Assembly: GCF_020551945.1 (NCBI RefSeq) | Contig: NZ_JAJBZH010000001.1 | Span: forward strand, 314,108 to 378,107 | DNA from: Cellulosimicrobium marinum | Lineage (GTDB): Bacteria > Actinomycetota > Actinomycetes > Actinomycetales > Cellulomonadaceae | Length of the DNA: 64,000 nucleotides | Direction of reading: 5' to 3' | Part shown: piece after piece, positions 23,551-33,254 of the stretch | How the letters are laid out: each line of letters begins with the position of its first letter | Position numbering within the stretch: position 1 is the stretch's first letter | Made by a program: the position numbers and the translations under genes | Notes under the pieces: generated by a model | Databases searched by the model: none | Seen by the model: the letters and a program-made list of their open reading frames with translations, nothing else | What the model was told of the DNA's origin: nothing

Positions 23551-23697
23551 GGATCCCCTCCGGTCGCTCTCCGGGCCCTGCCGGTCCCTTTCGTCACTGT
23601 AGGGCGGACACGTCGGCCGGGCGCGGCGAACGGGCACGTCGCCGGACCGGGCGGCGCGGGCGTGCGTCGTCGGCACCGGCAGGGGGAGACTGGGGCG

Positions 23698-24342
23698 ATG
23701 CCCGACGACGCCCCGCGGCCGCCCCGCCCCCGCCGCCCCGCGATGCTCGACCCCCGCGACGCCGAGGACCTCCCGGGCGAGCTCGACCCCGCCCTGCGCG
23801 ACCAGGTCGCGCACACGACCGCGCACGCGATGGTGCACGGCGCACGCGACGCCGAGGACCCGGAGGTCGTCGCGCGTCTGGTCCGTCTCGTCGAGACCGA
23901 GGGGCTCGACGTCGTCGCCTCGCTCTGGGCGGACGCCGCCCCCGGCTCGCTCCCCGGCGCGCTCTGGCGGCTCTACGTCCTGCGGGAGTGGGTGCGCCGC
24001 GACCCGCAGACGGTCGCCCTGCGCTACCGGCTCGGCGTCGACGCGGCTCCCGTCCACGAGGCGATCGCCGGCGTGCCGCGACCGCCCGAGCCCCAGGACC
24101 TGCGCCGGCTCGCCGACGACGTGCTCTCCGGAGTCTTCGCGGGCGACCTCGCCGTCGCGCTCGAGCGCGCGGCGTCGTTCTGCCGCATCCTCGCGACGGG
24201 CGCCGCGTTCGACGCGGACGCGCGCGAGGTCGCCGACCCCGACGGCGCGCTGCGCACGACCCGTGGCGCGTCGTCCCTCCAGCGGACCGCCGAGGAGCTC
24301 GAGCACGCGGCCTCGCTGTGGCGCGCGGGTCGCCTGGACTGA
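23698..24342 (+). CDS. Conserved actinobacterial protein of unknown function
   Basis: 214 residues; ATG preceded by GGGGGAGACTGGGG. A Pro/Arg-rich start leads to AMLDPRDAEDLPGELDPALRDQVAHTTAHAMVHGARD, then SLPGALWRLYVLREWVRRDP, RRLADDVLSGVFAGDLAVAL and a final TAEELEHAASLWRAGRLD. It is all-helical, without signal peptide or membrane helix. I have the impression that homologues occur in many Micrococcales as hypothetical proteins, but I cannot name a function. It is divergent from the sugar porter gene. Confidence 0.6.
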   Translation: MPDDAPRPPRPRRPAMLDPRDAEDLPGELDPALRDQVAHTTAHAMVHGARDAEDPEVVARLVRLVETEGLDVVASLWADAAPGSLPGALWRLYVLREWVRRDPQTVALRYRLGVDAAPVHEAIAGVPRPPEPQDLRRLADDVLSGVFAGDLAVALERAASFCRILATGAAFDADAREVADPDGALRTTRGASSLQRTAEELEHAASLWRAGRLD

Positions 24343-24742
24343 CCGATCGCGCTCCGCGAACACGGGCGCCCCCGGGGTGCCTGCACGCCGGGCCGACCCG
24401 TACGATGGACGACGACGCCGGGCCGCGGTAGCCCCGGGCTCCACACTCAGCCGCTCCGAGCGGCCACGCGCCGAGAGGCGCTCCCGGCCCGGCGTCGCTC
24501 CCTCGGCGGCGTGCCGCCGCGACGACGCGGACAGGCCCTGACGGACCTCGTGGCCGACGCACAGGTTCCGGTGCCGGAGCACGCGTGACGGTCGGCTACA
24601 TTTGACGAGAGTTCGACCGGCGTTCACCCGCACCCCGTCGATGTCTCCTCGGAGGCCGTCGGTTCCGGGGAGGGCCGTGCCGGACCGCACCGAGACCGTC
24701 CCCACTCGTGACGACGCCCACCACGCCACAACGGAGCCACCC
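24343..24742. other. 400-bp leader region upstream of the phosphate operon
   Basis: No gene is apparent. The first 200 bp are dense in GC hairpins (for example CCGCTCCGAGCGG and CGGCGGCGTGCCGCCG) and may contain a terminator for the preceding gene or a structured RNA that I cannot name. A PHO-box-like repeat lies at 24611-24632, and the DUF47 gene begins at 24743. Confidence 0.5.
24611..24632 (+). promoter_or_regulatory. PHO-box-like pair of 11-bp direct repeats
   Basis: GTTCGACCGGC followed at once by GTTCACCCGCA. Streptomyces PhoP recognises tandem 11-nt units beginning GTTCACC, so the second unit is a full match and the first has one change in the conserved part. It lies 111 bp upstream of a phosphate-transport gene pair. 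Confidence 0.6.
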
Positions 24743-25363
24743 GTGCGCCTGCGCCTGACACCGCGCGACACCTCGTTCTTCGACCTCCTCGCCGACCTGG
24801 CGCAGCACCTCGTCACCGGCTCCACGCTCCTCGGAGAGCTGCTCGGCGCCGACCGGGCGACGCGCAAGGAGATCGCGAAGCAGCTCAGCGAGACGGAGCA
24901 CCTCGCGGACGACTCGACGCACACGATCATGCGGCGCCTCAACCAGACGTTCGTCACCCCGTTCGACCGGGACGACATCTATGCGCTCGCGTCCGCGCTC
25001 GACGACTGCATGGACTTCATGGAGGAGGCGTCCGACCTCATCGTCCTGTACAAGGTCGACGAGCTCCCGGCACGGGTGTCCGAGCAGGTCCAGGTGCTCC
25101 AGCGCGCCGCCGAGCTCACCGCCGATGCCATGCCGCGCCTGCGGTCCATGAGCGACCTCGCGGAGTTCTGGGTCGAGCTCAACCGCCTGGAGAACCAGGC
25201 CGACAAGCTGCACCGCAAGCTCCTCGCCCAGCTCTTCGACGAGGTGTCGGACCCGATCCTGCTCATGAAGCTCAAGGAGATCGTGGAGACGCTCGAGGCG
25301 GCCGCCGACGCCTTCGAGAAGGTCGCCAACACGGTCGAGACGATCGCGCTCAAGGAGTCCTGA
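24743..25363 (+). CDS. DUF47 (PhoU-like) phosphate transport regulator
   Basis: 206 residues from GTG 24743 (RLRLTPRDTSFFDLLADLAQHL). The protein is all helix: NQTFVTPFDRDDIYALASALDDCMDFMEE contains the FxTPxDRxDI metal-binding signature of DUF47/PhoU-like proteins, and ENQADKLHRKLLAQLFDE is the second repeat. In such operons the DUF47 protein (sometimes called Pit accessory protein) regulates or assists the Pit transporter from the cytoplasm. The stop codon is 5 bp before the pit start. Transcription is probably PhoP-dependent given the PHO-box-like repeat. Confidence 0.9.
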   Translation: MRLRLTPRDTSFFDLLADLAQHLVTGSTLLGELLGADRATRKEIAKQLSETEHLADDSTHTIMRRLNQTFVTPFDRDDIYALASALDDCMDFMEEASDLIVLYKVDELPARVSEQVQVLQRAAELTADAMPRLRSMSDLAEFWVELNRLENQADKLHRKLLAQLFDEVSDPILLMKLKEIVETLEAAADAFEKVANTVETIALKES

Positions 25364-25368
25364 GCGCC

Positions 25369-26370
25369 GTGGAGGTAGTGCTCGTCGTCGTCGTCGTGGC
25401 GTTCGCGCTCGCGTTCGACTACACCAACGGTTTCCACGACGCGGCGAACGCGATCGCGACGTCGGTCTCGACCCGCGCCCTCACGCCGCGCGCCGCGCTC
25501 CTGATGGCCGCGTTCTTCAACCTCGTCGGCGCCCTCATGGGCACGGCCGTGGCGCAGACCATCGCCGAGGACATCGTCGCCGTCGGCGACGTGCCACCGC
25601 ACCAGGGTCTCGTCATCGTCCTGTGCGGCCTCGTCGGCGCCATCACGTGGAACCTCATCACGTGGTGGTTCGGGCTCCCGTCGTCGTCGACCCACGCGAT
25701 CATCGGCGGGCTCACCGGCGTGGGCATCGCGTCGGGCATCACCGTGCACTGGGACGCGATCCTCGACAAGGTCGTGCTCCCGATGATCTTCTCGCCCCTC
25801 ATCGGGTTCGGCCTCGCGTTCGCGCTCATGGTCGGCGTCCTGTGGCTGTTCCGCCGGGCGGCGCCGGCCAAGGCGTTCCGCCGGTTCCGCATCGCGCAGA
25901 CCGCGTCCGCCGCCGCCATGGCCCTCGGGCACGGCCTCCAGGACGCGCAGAAGACGATGGGCGTCATCGTGCTCGCGCTCGTCGCGGGCGGGTTCCAGGA
26001 CGACAACACCATCCCGCTGTGGGTGAAGCTGTCGGCCGCGGGCGCGATCTCGCTCGGGACCTACGCGGGCGGCTGGCGCATCATGCGCACGCTGGGGCGG
26101 CGGATCATCGAGCTCGACCCCGCGCGCGGGTTCGTCGCCGAGTCCGTCTCCGCGCTCGTCCTCTACGCCAACGCGTTCATCTTCCACGCGCCCGTCTCCA
26201 CGACGCACACCATCACGTCCGCGATCATGGGGGTCGGTGCGACGAAGCGGCTCTCCGCCGTGCGCTGGGGCGTCGCCAAGAACATCGGCGCCGCGTGGGT
26301 TCTCACCATCCCGATGGCGGCCCTCGTCGCGGCCGTCGTCTACTGGGTGCTCGGCCCGATCCTCATCTGA
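25369..26370 (+). CDS. pit: Low-affinity inorganic phosphate transporter, PiT family
   Basis: 333 residues from GTG 25369. FDYTNGFHDAANAIATSVST is the first PiT signature, and VSTTHTITSAIMGVGATKRL the second, inverted-repeat copy. GLPSSSTHAIIGGLTGVG and GHGLQDAQKTMGVI are also family motifs. About ten membrane helices. It imports phosphate as a neutral metal-phosphate complex driven by protons (family knowledge). It is cotranscribed with the DUF47 gene and followed convergently by the MutT1-Ppk pair. Confidence 0.93.
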   Translation: MEVVLVVVVVAFALAFDYTNGFHDAANAIATSVSTRALTPRAALLMAAFFNLVGALMGTAVAQTIAEDIVAVGDVPPHQGLVIVLCGLVGAITWNLITWWFGLPSSSTHAIIGGLTGVGIASGITVHWDAILDKVVLPMIFSPLIGFGLAFALMVGVLWLFRRAAPAKAFRRFRIAQTASAAAMALGHGLQDAQKTMGVIVLALVAGGFQDDNTIPLWVKLSAAGAISLGTYAGGWRIMRTLGRRIIELDPARGFVAESVSALVLYANAFIFHAPVSTTHTITSAIMGVGATKRLSAVRWGVAKNIGAAWVLTIPMAALVAAVVYWVLGPILI

Positions 26371-26383
26371 CCCGTCGTCGCCG

Positions 26384-27421
26384 TCAGTGCAGCGGCGGCG
26401 CCACCTTCTCGGCCGCGACGACGCGCGGACCCCGCGGCGTGCGCGCCACGTGCGCGACGATCATCTCGCCCGGCTCCAGGTACGGGTCGCGCGTCGGCAG
26501 AGCGTTCGCGACCGCGCGGCGCGAGTGCTGCCCGAGCACGTCGAGCACCGTCGGCAGGACCGGGCGGTGGGTGCACAGCACCGACGACCGCCCGGCCTCC
26601 AGGAGCTCGCGCACCGTGCGCGCGACCCGGGCGGGGGACCGCTCGTGCTGCGCCTCCGAGAGGTGGTCGCTGCGCACCGGCTCGAGCCCCGCCGCGCGGC
26701 CGTACGGCTCGATGGTGCGCGCGCAGCGCTCCCACCGGCTCGTCACGACCGCCTCGACACCGTACGCGGCGAGCACCGGCACCAGCGCCACCGACTGCGC
26801 GTGGCCGGCCGGCGTGAGCGGGCGGTCCTGCTCCTCGCCGTGCCACGTGCCACGGGCGACCGCCTTGCCGTGACGGGCGATGACGACGACGTGCGTGTCC
26901 AGGCGGCCCTCCTGGTCCTCGCGGACGAGGGCGTCGAGCGGACCGCGGTCGGCGTACCGCGTGAGCCGGCGCGCGGCGTCGGGCACCGAGAGCCACGTGG
27001 CGTCGTCGATCTCCTGCGGGGACACCGGGGGGACGGGGGCGCGCGCGGCGAGCGCGCCGGCGTCGCGCGACCGCGAGGCGCGCCGTGCCGCCCAGTAGTG
27101 CACGCGCTTCACGCGCCCCTCGGGGGTGAGGTACTGCAGCCCCGGCAGGGGGACGCCGAGGACGACGGGCTTGCCCGTCTCCTCCGCGACCTCGCGGGCC
27201 GCCGCCGTGGGGAAGGTCTCGCCCGGGTCGAGCTTTCCCTTGGGCCACGACCAGTCGTCGTAGCGGGGCCGGTGGACGAGCCGCACCTGCAGCTCGCCCT
27301 CGTGACGGCGCCACACCAGCGCACCGGCGGACTCGATCACGGGGGCGTGCTCGACGTGCGTGGGCCCGAGGGCGGGCACGAGCGGGACCCCGCCCTGGAG
27401 TGCGGACGGCGGAACTCCCAT
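26384..27421 (-). CDS. MutT1-like protein: Nudix hydrolase fused to histidine phosphatase
   Basis: 345 residues. Residues 30 to about 160 contain the Nudix box GKLDPGETFPTAAAREVAEETGK after WSWPKG. Residues 185 to the end are a histidine phosphatase with VVIARHGKAV (the RHG nucleophile), TPAGHAQSVALVPVL, and SSVLCTHRPVLPTVLDVLG with the second histidine. This domain pair is that of mycobacterial MutT1, which hydrolyses 8-oxo-(d)GTP and diadenosine polyphosphates to sanitise the nucleotide pool. The ATG lies 4 bp after the ppk stop, so the two are translationally linked; both act on phosphoanhydrides. Identity to MutT1 is by domain layout. Confidence 0.88.
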   Translation of the reverse strand: MGVPPSALQGGVPLVPALGPTHVEHAPVIESAGALVWRRHEGELQVRLVHRPRYDDWSWPKGKLDPGETFPTAAAREVAEETGKPVVLGVPLPGLQYLTPEGRVKRVHYWAARRASRSRDAGALAARAPVPPVSPQEIDDATWLSVPDAARRLTRYADRGPLDALVREDQEGRLDTHVVVIARHGKAVARGTWHGEEQDRPLTPAGHAQSVALVPVLAAYGVEAVVTSRWERCARTIEPYGRAAGLEPVRSDHLSEAQHERSPARVARTVRELLEAGRSSVLCTHRPVLPTVLDVLGQHSRRAVANALPTRDPYLEPGEMIVAHVARTPRGPRVVAAEKVAPPLH

Positions 27422-27425
27422 GCGC

Positions 27426-29759
27426 TCAGCGCCTCCCCACCAGCCGGCGCCGTTGGCGGTTGACCAGCCCCGCCTGCAGGTCGACCAGGGGACCGCCGTC
27501 GGGCGCCGCCTCGGGGCGGTGCCACGTGTTGTCCGCGTCGAGGTGCCACGACGCCGTCGAGTCGGCCATCGACGTGTCGAGCAGGTCGAGGAGCTCGCGC
27601 ACCTGGCCCTCGTCGGTGATCCGGACGAGCGCCTCCACCCGGCGGTCGAGGTTGCGGTGCATGAGGTCGGCGGAGCCGATGAACACCTCGGGCCCGGACT
27701 CGGGCCCTTCGCCGATCGCCGGACCGGCGGAGTTCGCGAACGCGAAGATGCGGGAGTGCTCGAGGAAGCGCCCGAGGATGGAGCGCACCCGGATGTTCTC
27801 CGACAGACCGGGGACGCCGGGCCGCACCGCGCAGATGCCGCGGACGACGAGGTCGACCTTCACGCCGGCCTGCGACGCCCGGTACAGCGCGTCGAGCGTC
27901 GTCTCGTCGACGACGGAGTTCACCTTGATCTTCACCCACGCCTCGTGGCCCTCGCGTGCCGCAGCGGCCTCGCGCTCGATGCGCTCGACGAGCCCCGACC
28001 GGACCGTGCGGGGCGCGACCAGCAGGCGGTGGAAGCGGGACTGCGGCGCGTAGCCGGAGAGCTGGTTGAACAGGCGCGTGAGGTCCTGACCGACGTCCGG
28101 GTCGCACGTGAGCAGCCCGTGGTCGGTGTACAGGCGGGCCGTCTTCGGGTGGTAGTTGCCCGTGCCCACGTGGCAGTAGCGGCGCAGCCCGTCGGACTCC
28201 TGGCGCACGACGAGCGAGAGCTTGCAGTGCGTCTTGAGCCCGACGATCCCGTACACGACGTGCACGCCCGCCTGCTCCAGCTTGCGCGCCCACGAGATGT
28301 TCGCCTGCTCGTCGAACCGCGCCTTGATCTCCACGAGCGCGAGGACCTGCTTGCCGGCCTCCGCGGCGTCGATGAGCGCGTCGACGATCGGGGAGTCGCC
28401 CGACGTACGGTACAGCGTCTGCTTGATCGCGAGCACGGCCGGGTCGGCCGCGGCCTGCTCGAGGAACGTCTGCACGGACGTGGAGAACGAGTCGTACGGG
28501 TGGTGCAGCAGCACGTCGCGCTCGCGGATCGCGGCGAAGACGTCGGTCGGGGACGCGCTCTCCACCTCCGCGAGCAGGCGGTGCGTCGTCGGGACGAACG
28601 GCGGGTAGTGCAGGTCGGACCGGTCGAGGTCGGCGATGAGGTTGAGGCCCGTGAGGTCGAGCGGCTCGGTGAGCTCGTACACCTCCTCCTCGACCACGTC
28701 GAGCTCGCGCACGAGCAGCGCACGGATGCGCGGGCTGATCCCGTGGGTGAGCTCGAGCCGCACCGGCGGGCCGAAGCGCCGCCGCAGGAGCTCCTTCTCC
28801 ATCGCCTGGAGGAGGTTCTCGGCGTCGTCCTCCTCGACCTCCACGTCCTCGTTGCGCGTGACCCGGAACGTGTGGTGCTCCCGCACCTCCATGCCGGGGA
28901 ACAGGTGGTCGAGGTGCTGGGCGATGACCTCCTCGACCGGCACGAAGGACGTGGGCCCGCGGTCCGACGCCGCGGTCTTCGACGTCGGCGCGGAGGGCCG
29001 GCCCCGCGCGTCGACCGCGATGAACCGCGGCAGCAGCGGCGGCACCTTGACACGCGCGAAGTGCTCCTTGCCCGTCGTGGGGTTCGCCACCACGACCGCG
29101 AGGTTGAGCGACAGCCCCGAGATGTAGGGGAACGGGTGCGCCGGGTCGACGGCGAGCGGGGTGAGGACGGGGAAGATCTGCTTGCGGAAGTACTTGTGCA
29201 GGCGCTCCTGCTCACGCGTCTCCAGCTCGTCCCAGTGCACCAGCGTGATGCCCTCGGCGGCGAGCGCCGGCTGGACGTCGCCCGCGAACACCTTCGCGTG
29301 CCGGTCCATGAGCGCGTGGGCGCGCTCGCTGATCGCGTCGAGCACCTGGCGCGGGGAGAGCCCCGAGGCGGCGGTGACGGCGATGCCCGTCGCCATGCGG
29401 CGCTTCAGCCCGGCGACGCGGACCATGAAGAACTCGTCGAGGTTCGACGCGAAGATCGCCAGGAAGCGCACGCGTTCCAGCAGGGGCTGCTGCGGGTCCT
29501 CGGCGAGCTCGAGCACACGCTGGTTGAACGCGAGCCAGCTCAGCTCGCGGTCGGCGAACCGGTCGTCCGGCAGGGGCGGCGCGTCCGTCTCGAGCACGCT
29601 GCCGTCGATCTCCGGCTCCTCGGCGATGTGCTCGGCGATGTGCGCCGCGAGCGACGGGTCGATCGCGGCGCGCGCTCCGTTCGGGCGCTGCTCGTCGTCG
29701 GCGGCGAAGCGCCCCTTGGAGTCCCGGGTCCGTCCGCTCTTCTCCGCAGTCGTGCTCAT
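27426..29759 (-). CDS. ppk: Polyphosphate kinase (Ppk1)
   Basis: 777 residues. A disordered 65-residue N-terminus precedes [20 protein letters not shown], the start of the Ppk1 N domain. [19 protein letters not shown] and [20 protein letters not shown] are conserved. The catalytic histidine is in the [20 protein letters not shown] segment, with the second conserved histidine in [20 protein letters not shown]. It makes polyphosphate from ATP reversibly. Being upstream of mutT1 and near the Pit operon places it in a phosphate-handling neighbourhood. There is no fused extra domain. Length is normal for actinobacterial Ppk1. Confidence 0.95.
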   Translation of the reverse strand: MSTTAEKSGRTRDSKGRFAADDEQRPNGARAAIDPSLAAHIAEHIAEEPEIDGSVLETDAPPLPDDRFADRELSWLAFNQRVLELAEDPQQPLLERVRFLAIFASNLDEFFMVRVAGLKRRMATGIAVTAASGLSPRQVLDAISERAHALMDRHAKVFAGDVQPALAAEGITLVHWDELETREQERLHKYFRKQIFPVLTPLAVDPAHPFPYISGLSLNLAVVVANPTTGKEHFARVKVPPLLPRFIAVDARGRPSAPTSKTAASDRGPTSFVPVEEVIAQHLDHLFPGMEVREHHTFRVTRNEDVEVEEDDAENLLQAMEKELLRRRFGPPVRLELTHGISPRIRALLVRELDVVEEEVYELTEPLDLTGLNLIADLDRSDLHYPPFVPTTHRLLAEVESASPTDVFAAIRERDVLLHHPYDSFSTSVQTFLEQAAADPAVLAIKQTLYRTSGDSPIVDALIDAAEAGKQVLALVEIKARFDEQANISWARKLEQAGVHVVYGIVGLKTHCKLSLVVRQESDGLRRYCHVGTGNYHPKTARLYTDHGLLTCDPDVGQDLTRLFNQLSGYAPQSRFHRLLVAPRTVRSGLVERIEREAAAAREGHEAWVKIKVNSVVDETTLDALYRASQAGVKVDLVVRGICAVRPGVPGLSENIRVRSILGRFLEHSRIFAFANSAGPAIGEGPESGPEVFIGSADLMHRNLDRRVEALVRITDEGQVRELLDLLDTSMADSTASWHLDADNTWHRPEAAPDGGPLVDLQAGLVNRQRRRLVGRR

Positions 29760-29814
29760 GCGCCCTATCGTGTCACCGCCGGATGAACGGCGCGTGACGT
29801 GGGTCTCCTCGTGG

Positions 29815-30780
29815 TCACGGCCCGTCGGGCGCGTACTGGACGTGGACCTCCCGGCGGGTGAACCCGGCGCGCTCGTAGGTCCGCAGCGCGGGGACGTTGT
29901 CGCCGTCCACGTAGAGGACCGCGGTGCCCACCCCGACGCGGGCGAGGTGCGCGAGGCCGACGGCGGTGAGCAGCCCTCCCAGCCCCTGGCCCTGGGCCTC
30001 GGGTGCCACGCCGACGACGTAGATCTCGCCCTCGGGCGCGCGCGACGGGTCCTGCCCCGTGGGCACCTTCGTCCAGACGAAACCGACGAGACCGCCCTCC
30101 CCGCGCTCGAGCAGGAGCAGTCCCTCCGGGTCGAACCAGTCCTCGCGCACGCGGTCGTGCAGGTCCGCCACCGTCAGCCGCCCCTGCTCGGGGTGCCGGG
30201 CGAAGGCCGCCGCGTTGACGCGGACCCACGCCGCGTCGTCGTCCCCGGGCACGAACGGGCGCAGCCACAGGCCGGTGGGGACCGGCGGCGGCTCCGGCAG
30301 GGCGTCGAGCGGTCGGGCGAGCACGAGGAGCTCGCGGACGGGGACGTAGCGGGACCGGGCCGCGAGGGCGCGCGCCGCGGGGAGGTCGCCGTGCGCCCAG
30401 ACCCGCAGCGACGCCGGTGCGCCGTTCGTCGGGGGACCGGACGACGACCCCGGTGCGGTCGCGGACTCGGACGCGCGGTCCGCCGCGCTCGCGAGGAGGT
30501 GGAACCCCAGGCCGCGGCGCCGGTACGTCGGCCGCACCACGAGCTCCGCCCTCGGTGCGTCGCCCCGCCGGTCGACCTGCGCGTACCCGGCGAGCTCGCC
30601 CCGGCGCCAGGTCAGCAGGTGGACCACGTCGTCGCTGTCGGTCCGGAGGTTGAGCAGCGGCTGCTCCGAGAGCGGCGCGACGCCGTCCGCCTCCCGGGCG
30701 GCCGCCGCGAGGGCGTGCACCTGGGCGATCTCGACGTCGTCGATGAGGGGTCCGGCGTGCCAGAGGATCTCGGTCTCCAC
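29815..30780 (-). CDS. mshD: Mycothiol synthase (double GNAT acetyltransferase)
   Basis: 321 residues from GTG 30780. Two GNAT domains: the N-terminal one with [19 protein letters not shown] (residues about 80-98), and the C-terminal one with [20 protein letters not shown] carrying the canonical acetyl-CoA loop Q/RxxGx[26 protein letters not shown] and [19 protein letters not shown] are typical MshD segments. It acetylates Cys-GlcN-Ins with acetyl-CoA in the last step of mycothiol synthesis, which marks the organism as an actinobacterium. Monocistronic, divergent from the MFS gene. Confidence 0.92.
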   Translation of the reverse strand: METEILWHAGPLIDDVEIAQVHALAAAAREADGVAPLSEQPLLNLRTDSDDVVHLLTWRRGELAGYAQVDRRGDAPRAELVVRPTYRRRGLGFHLLASAADRASESATAPGSSSGPPTNGAPASLRVWAHGDLPAARALAARSRYVPVRELLVLARPLDALPEPPPVPTGLWLRPFVPGDDDAAWVRVNAAAFARHPEQGRLTVADLHDRVREDWFDPEGLLLLERGEGGLVGFVWTKVPTGQDPSRAPEGEIYVVGVAPEAQGQGLGGLLTAVGLAHLARVGVGTAVLYVDGDNVPALRTYERAGFTRREVHVQYAPDGP

Positions 30781-30878
30781 CCGTCCATCTTGCCCCCCGT
30801 GCGGCGTGGCAGGATCCTGACGGACGGTGGCGGTCCTGACGCTCGCCCGCACCGGCTCCGTCCGCCTACCGTGCGGGG

Positions 30879-32249
30879 GTGACCACACCCCCGCCGTCGC
30901 AGGACGGTTCCCCGCACCTGGCCGAGACGTCCGACACCGCCGTCCAGCGGCGCACGGTCGCGACGCTCGCCGCCGCGCAGGTGCTCTCGGGCGTCGGCGT
31001 CGCGAGCGGCATCGCCGTCGCGCCCCTCGTCGCGTCGGCGCTGTCCGGGTCCGACGCCATCGCCGGTCTCACCGCGACGGGCGGTGTCGTCGGGGCGGCG
31101 CTCGTCGCCCTCCCGCTCGCGCACGTCGCCGGGCGGCACGGGCGACGACCCTCCCTCCTCCTCGGCTTCGCGCTCGCGACCGGGGGTGCGGCGCTCGCGA
31201 CGGTGGCCGTGCTCGTCGGGTCGTGGCCCCTGCTCGTCGTCGCGATGATGCTGTTCGGCTCCGGGACGGCCGCGGGGCTCGCCTCGCGCTTCGCCGCCAC
31301 CGACCTCGCGACGCCCGCGCACCGCGCACGCGACCTGTCCGTCGTCGTGTGGGCGACGACGGTCGGCTCCGTCGTCGGGCCGACGCTCGCCGGGCTCGCC
31401 GACCGCGTCGCCGGGCCCGCGCTGCGGCTGGGCGGGGACGCGCACGCCCACCACGGCGACACGGCACCGAGCGCCGCCCCGTTCGTGCTCGGCGGGATCG
31501 CGTTCGCCCTCGCCGCCGTCGTCGTCGCGGTGCTCCTGCGGCCCGACCCCCTGCTGGTCTCCCGGGCCCCCGCGGGCGGCACCGCTGCAGGAGGCCCCGC
31601 GGACGCCCCCGCGAACCCCCTGCCGCGCGGGGGAGGCCTGCGCGCCGGGTGGTCGGTCGTCTCCTCGAGCCCGACGGCGCGGCTCGCCCTCGGCGCGATC
31701 GTCCTCAGCCACCTCGTCATGGTGGGCCTCATGTCGATGACGCCCGTCCACATGAACCACGGCGGCGCCACGCTGCAGGTCGTCGGGCTCGTCATCAGCG
31801 CCCACATCGCCGGGATGTACGCGCTCAGCCCGGTCGTCGGCTGGCTCGCGGACCGGTTCGGCCACGCCCGGGTGCTCTACCTCGGCGGCCTCCTGCTCCT
31901 CGCGTCCGCCGTCGTCGTCGCGGGCGCGCCCGGCGAGGACTCCGCCCGGCTCACCGTCGGCCTCGTGCTGCTCGGGCTCGGCTGGTCGTGCGGCCTCGTC
32001 GCCGGGTCGGCGCTCCTCGTCGACGCCACGCCCACGGGGTCGCGCACCGCCGTGCAGGGACTGTCCGACCTGCTGATGAACGGCGGCGGCGCGCTCGGCG
32101 GGATCCTCGCGGGCGCGATCATCGGCTTCTCCTCGTACGGGGCGCTCGCGTGGGGCGCGGCGGTCCTCGTCGCGGTGTGCGCCGCCGTGGCCCTCCCGCT
32201 CGCCCGGGCGGTCGCGCGCCGATCCGCCGCGCCGTCGGTCCGGGGCTGA
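30879..32249 (+). CDS. MFS transporter, 12-helix
   Basis: 456 residues from GTG 30879. A TACCGT hexamer lies 7 bp before the start, so the mRNA may be leaderless. VLSGVGVASGIAVAPLVAS is helix 1, and HVAGRHGRRPSLLLGFALA is motif A. GWLADRFGHARVLYLGGLLL is the second-half copy, and TPTGSRTAVQGLSDLLMNGG is conserved in this drug/metabolite exporter group. A His-rich loop (GGDAHAHHGDTAPS) sits between helices 5 and 6. The substrate is unknown. It is convergent with the pentapeptide gene. Confidence 0.85.
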   Translation: MTTPPPSQDGSPHLAETSDTAVQRRTVATLAAAQVLSGVGVASGIAVAPLVASALSGSDAIAGLTATGGVVGAALVALPLAHVAGRHGRRPSLLLGFALATGGAALATVAVLVGSWPLLVVAMMLFGSGTAAGLASRFAATDLATPAHRARDLSVVVWATTVGSVVGPTLAGLADRVAGPALRLGGDAHAHHGDTAPSAAPFVLGGIAFALAAVVVAVLLRPDPLLVSRAPAGGTAAGGPADAPANPLPRGGGLRAGWSVVSSSPTARLALGAIVLSHLVMVGLMSMTPVHMNHGGATLQVVGLVISAHIAGMYALSPVVGWLADRFGHARVLYLGGLLLLASAVVVAGAPGEDSARLTVGLVLLGLGWSCGLVAGSALLVDATPTGSRTAVQGLSDLLMNGGGALGGILAGAIIGFSSYGALAWGAAVLVAVCAAVALPLARAVARRSAAPSVRG

Positions 32250-32266
32250 CCGGCCGAGAGCCCGCG

Positions 32267-33145
32267 CTACCTCCAGGCCGTCGGGCGGTCCAGGGCGGCG
32301 GGCAGGCGCGTCCGTACGTCGCCGCGGGCCGCGCCGACCTGGGCGGGCGTGAGGAAGAGGGCACGCGCGAGGTCCGCGCCCCGGACGTCCGCACCGCGCA
32401 GGTCGGCGCCGAGCAGGTCCACCGCGTGCAGGTCGGCGTCGCGCAGGTCCGCGCCGAGCAGCAGCGCGCCGCGCAGGTCCGTCCCGGAGAGGTCCAGTCG
32501 GCGCAGGTCCGCCCCGACGAGGTCGGCGCCCGGCCGGAGCCGCGTCAGCAGGTGGCCGCGTGGCCGACGACCGCCGCCCGGCCGGGCCGCGGCGCGCACG
32601 AGCGCGCTCGCGTCGTCGACGACCGGCCCGACCTCGCGCCGGACGCCGGCGACGTCGGCCGCGAGCAGGTCCGCCGGGGCGAGGTCCGCGAGACGGGAGA
32701 GGCGGTCCAGGGCCGACCGGGCGTCGTCGTGCACCGGGGCCGCGCCGGGGAGGGACAGCACCTCGGCCAGGTACCAGAGCAGCTCGTGGACCTGCGTGGC
32801 GACGGGGAGGGCGGCGAACGACTCGCGGGCCGCGGCGGGGTCGTCGCGCCACGTCGCGCCGTCGTGCGCCGCGCGGACCGCCGCGGTGACGCGCTGCCCG
32901 GCGCCCAGGCAGTCGTATGCCGTGCAGCCGGGGAACCCGCTCGTGCGGAGCCGCGAGTGGATCGCGCACCCGAAGTCGGAGCGCAGGTTCGGGCACGGGG
33001 TCCCCGCGGGCTTGTCGATCGCGAAGTCGCTCGACCGCTGCAGCGTCAGCGCGACGCAGCACAGCCCGGTGCAGCGCGAGCAGTCCGCGCGCAGGTCGAG
33101 CCGTTCCACGAGTGCGCGACGGTCGGTCGGGGGAGAGGCGGGCAC
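32267..33145 (-). CDS. Cys-cluster protein with C-terminal pentapeptide repeats
   Basis: 292 residues. The first 80 contain eight cysteines in a zinc- or Fe-S-like arrangement: CSRCTGLCCVALTLQRSSDF, CPNL, FGCAIHSRLRTSGF, GCTAYDCLGAGQR. A helical linker follows (residues about 85-195). From about 205 the chain has A(D/N)LxG-type pentapeptide repeats: GADLVGADLRRLDLSGTDLR, GALLLGADLRDADLHAVDLL, GADLRGADVRGADL. Pentapeptide proteins fold into a right-handed beta helix that can mimic DNA and protect gyrase, but the repeat stretch here (about 55 residues) is short for that. This N-terminal cluster plus pentapeptide layout occurs in actinobacteria. Cytoplasmic; function unknown. Confidence 0.75.
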   Translation of the reverse strand: MPASPPTDRRALVERLDLRADCSRCTGLCCVALTLQRSSDFAIDKPAGTPCPNLRSDFGCAIHSRLRTSGFPGCTAYDCLGAGQRVTAAVRAAHDGATWRDDPAAARESFAALPVATQVHELLWYLAEVLSLPGAAPVHDDARSALDRLSRLADLAPADLLAADVAGVRREVGPVVDDASALVRAAARPGGGRRPRGHLLTRLRPGADLVGADLRRLDLSGTDLRGALLLGADLRDADLHAVDLLGADLRGADVRGADLARALFLTPAQVGAARGDVRTRLPAALDRPTAWR

Positions 33146-33194
33146 CCCCCGACGCTACGCCGCCGGGGGCCCCACGAGCACGGGGAGACGTGCT

Positions 33195-33253
33195 GACGAG
33201 AACGAGGTTGGTGCCGCCCCCGCGAGGAGAACGGCAACAACCCCGTGCTCGAC
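33195..33253. repeat. Imperfect hairpin repeat, copy B
   Basis: Arms 33195-33216 and 33232-33253 pair at 18 of 22 positions (right arm contains CAACAACCCCGTGCTCGAC). The left arm, read on the minus strand, is nearly the same as the right arm of copy A at 13185-13203. It is 2 bp beyond the acsA stop, so here it can act as that gene's terminator. Confidence 0.55.
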
Positions 33254-33254
33254 G

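Noticed and set aside
24343-24742. Possible structured RNA (tmRNA, SRP RNA or 6C RNA) in the hairpin-rich leader
   Set aside because: None of the conserved cores of these RNAs was found; the hairpins are short and GC-driven. Left as an uncharacterised leader.
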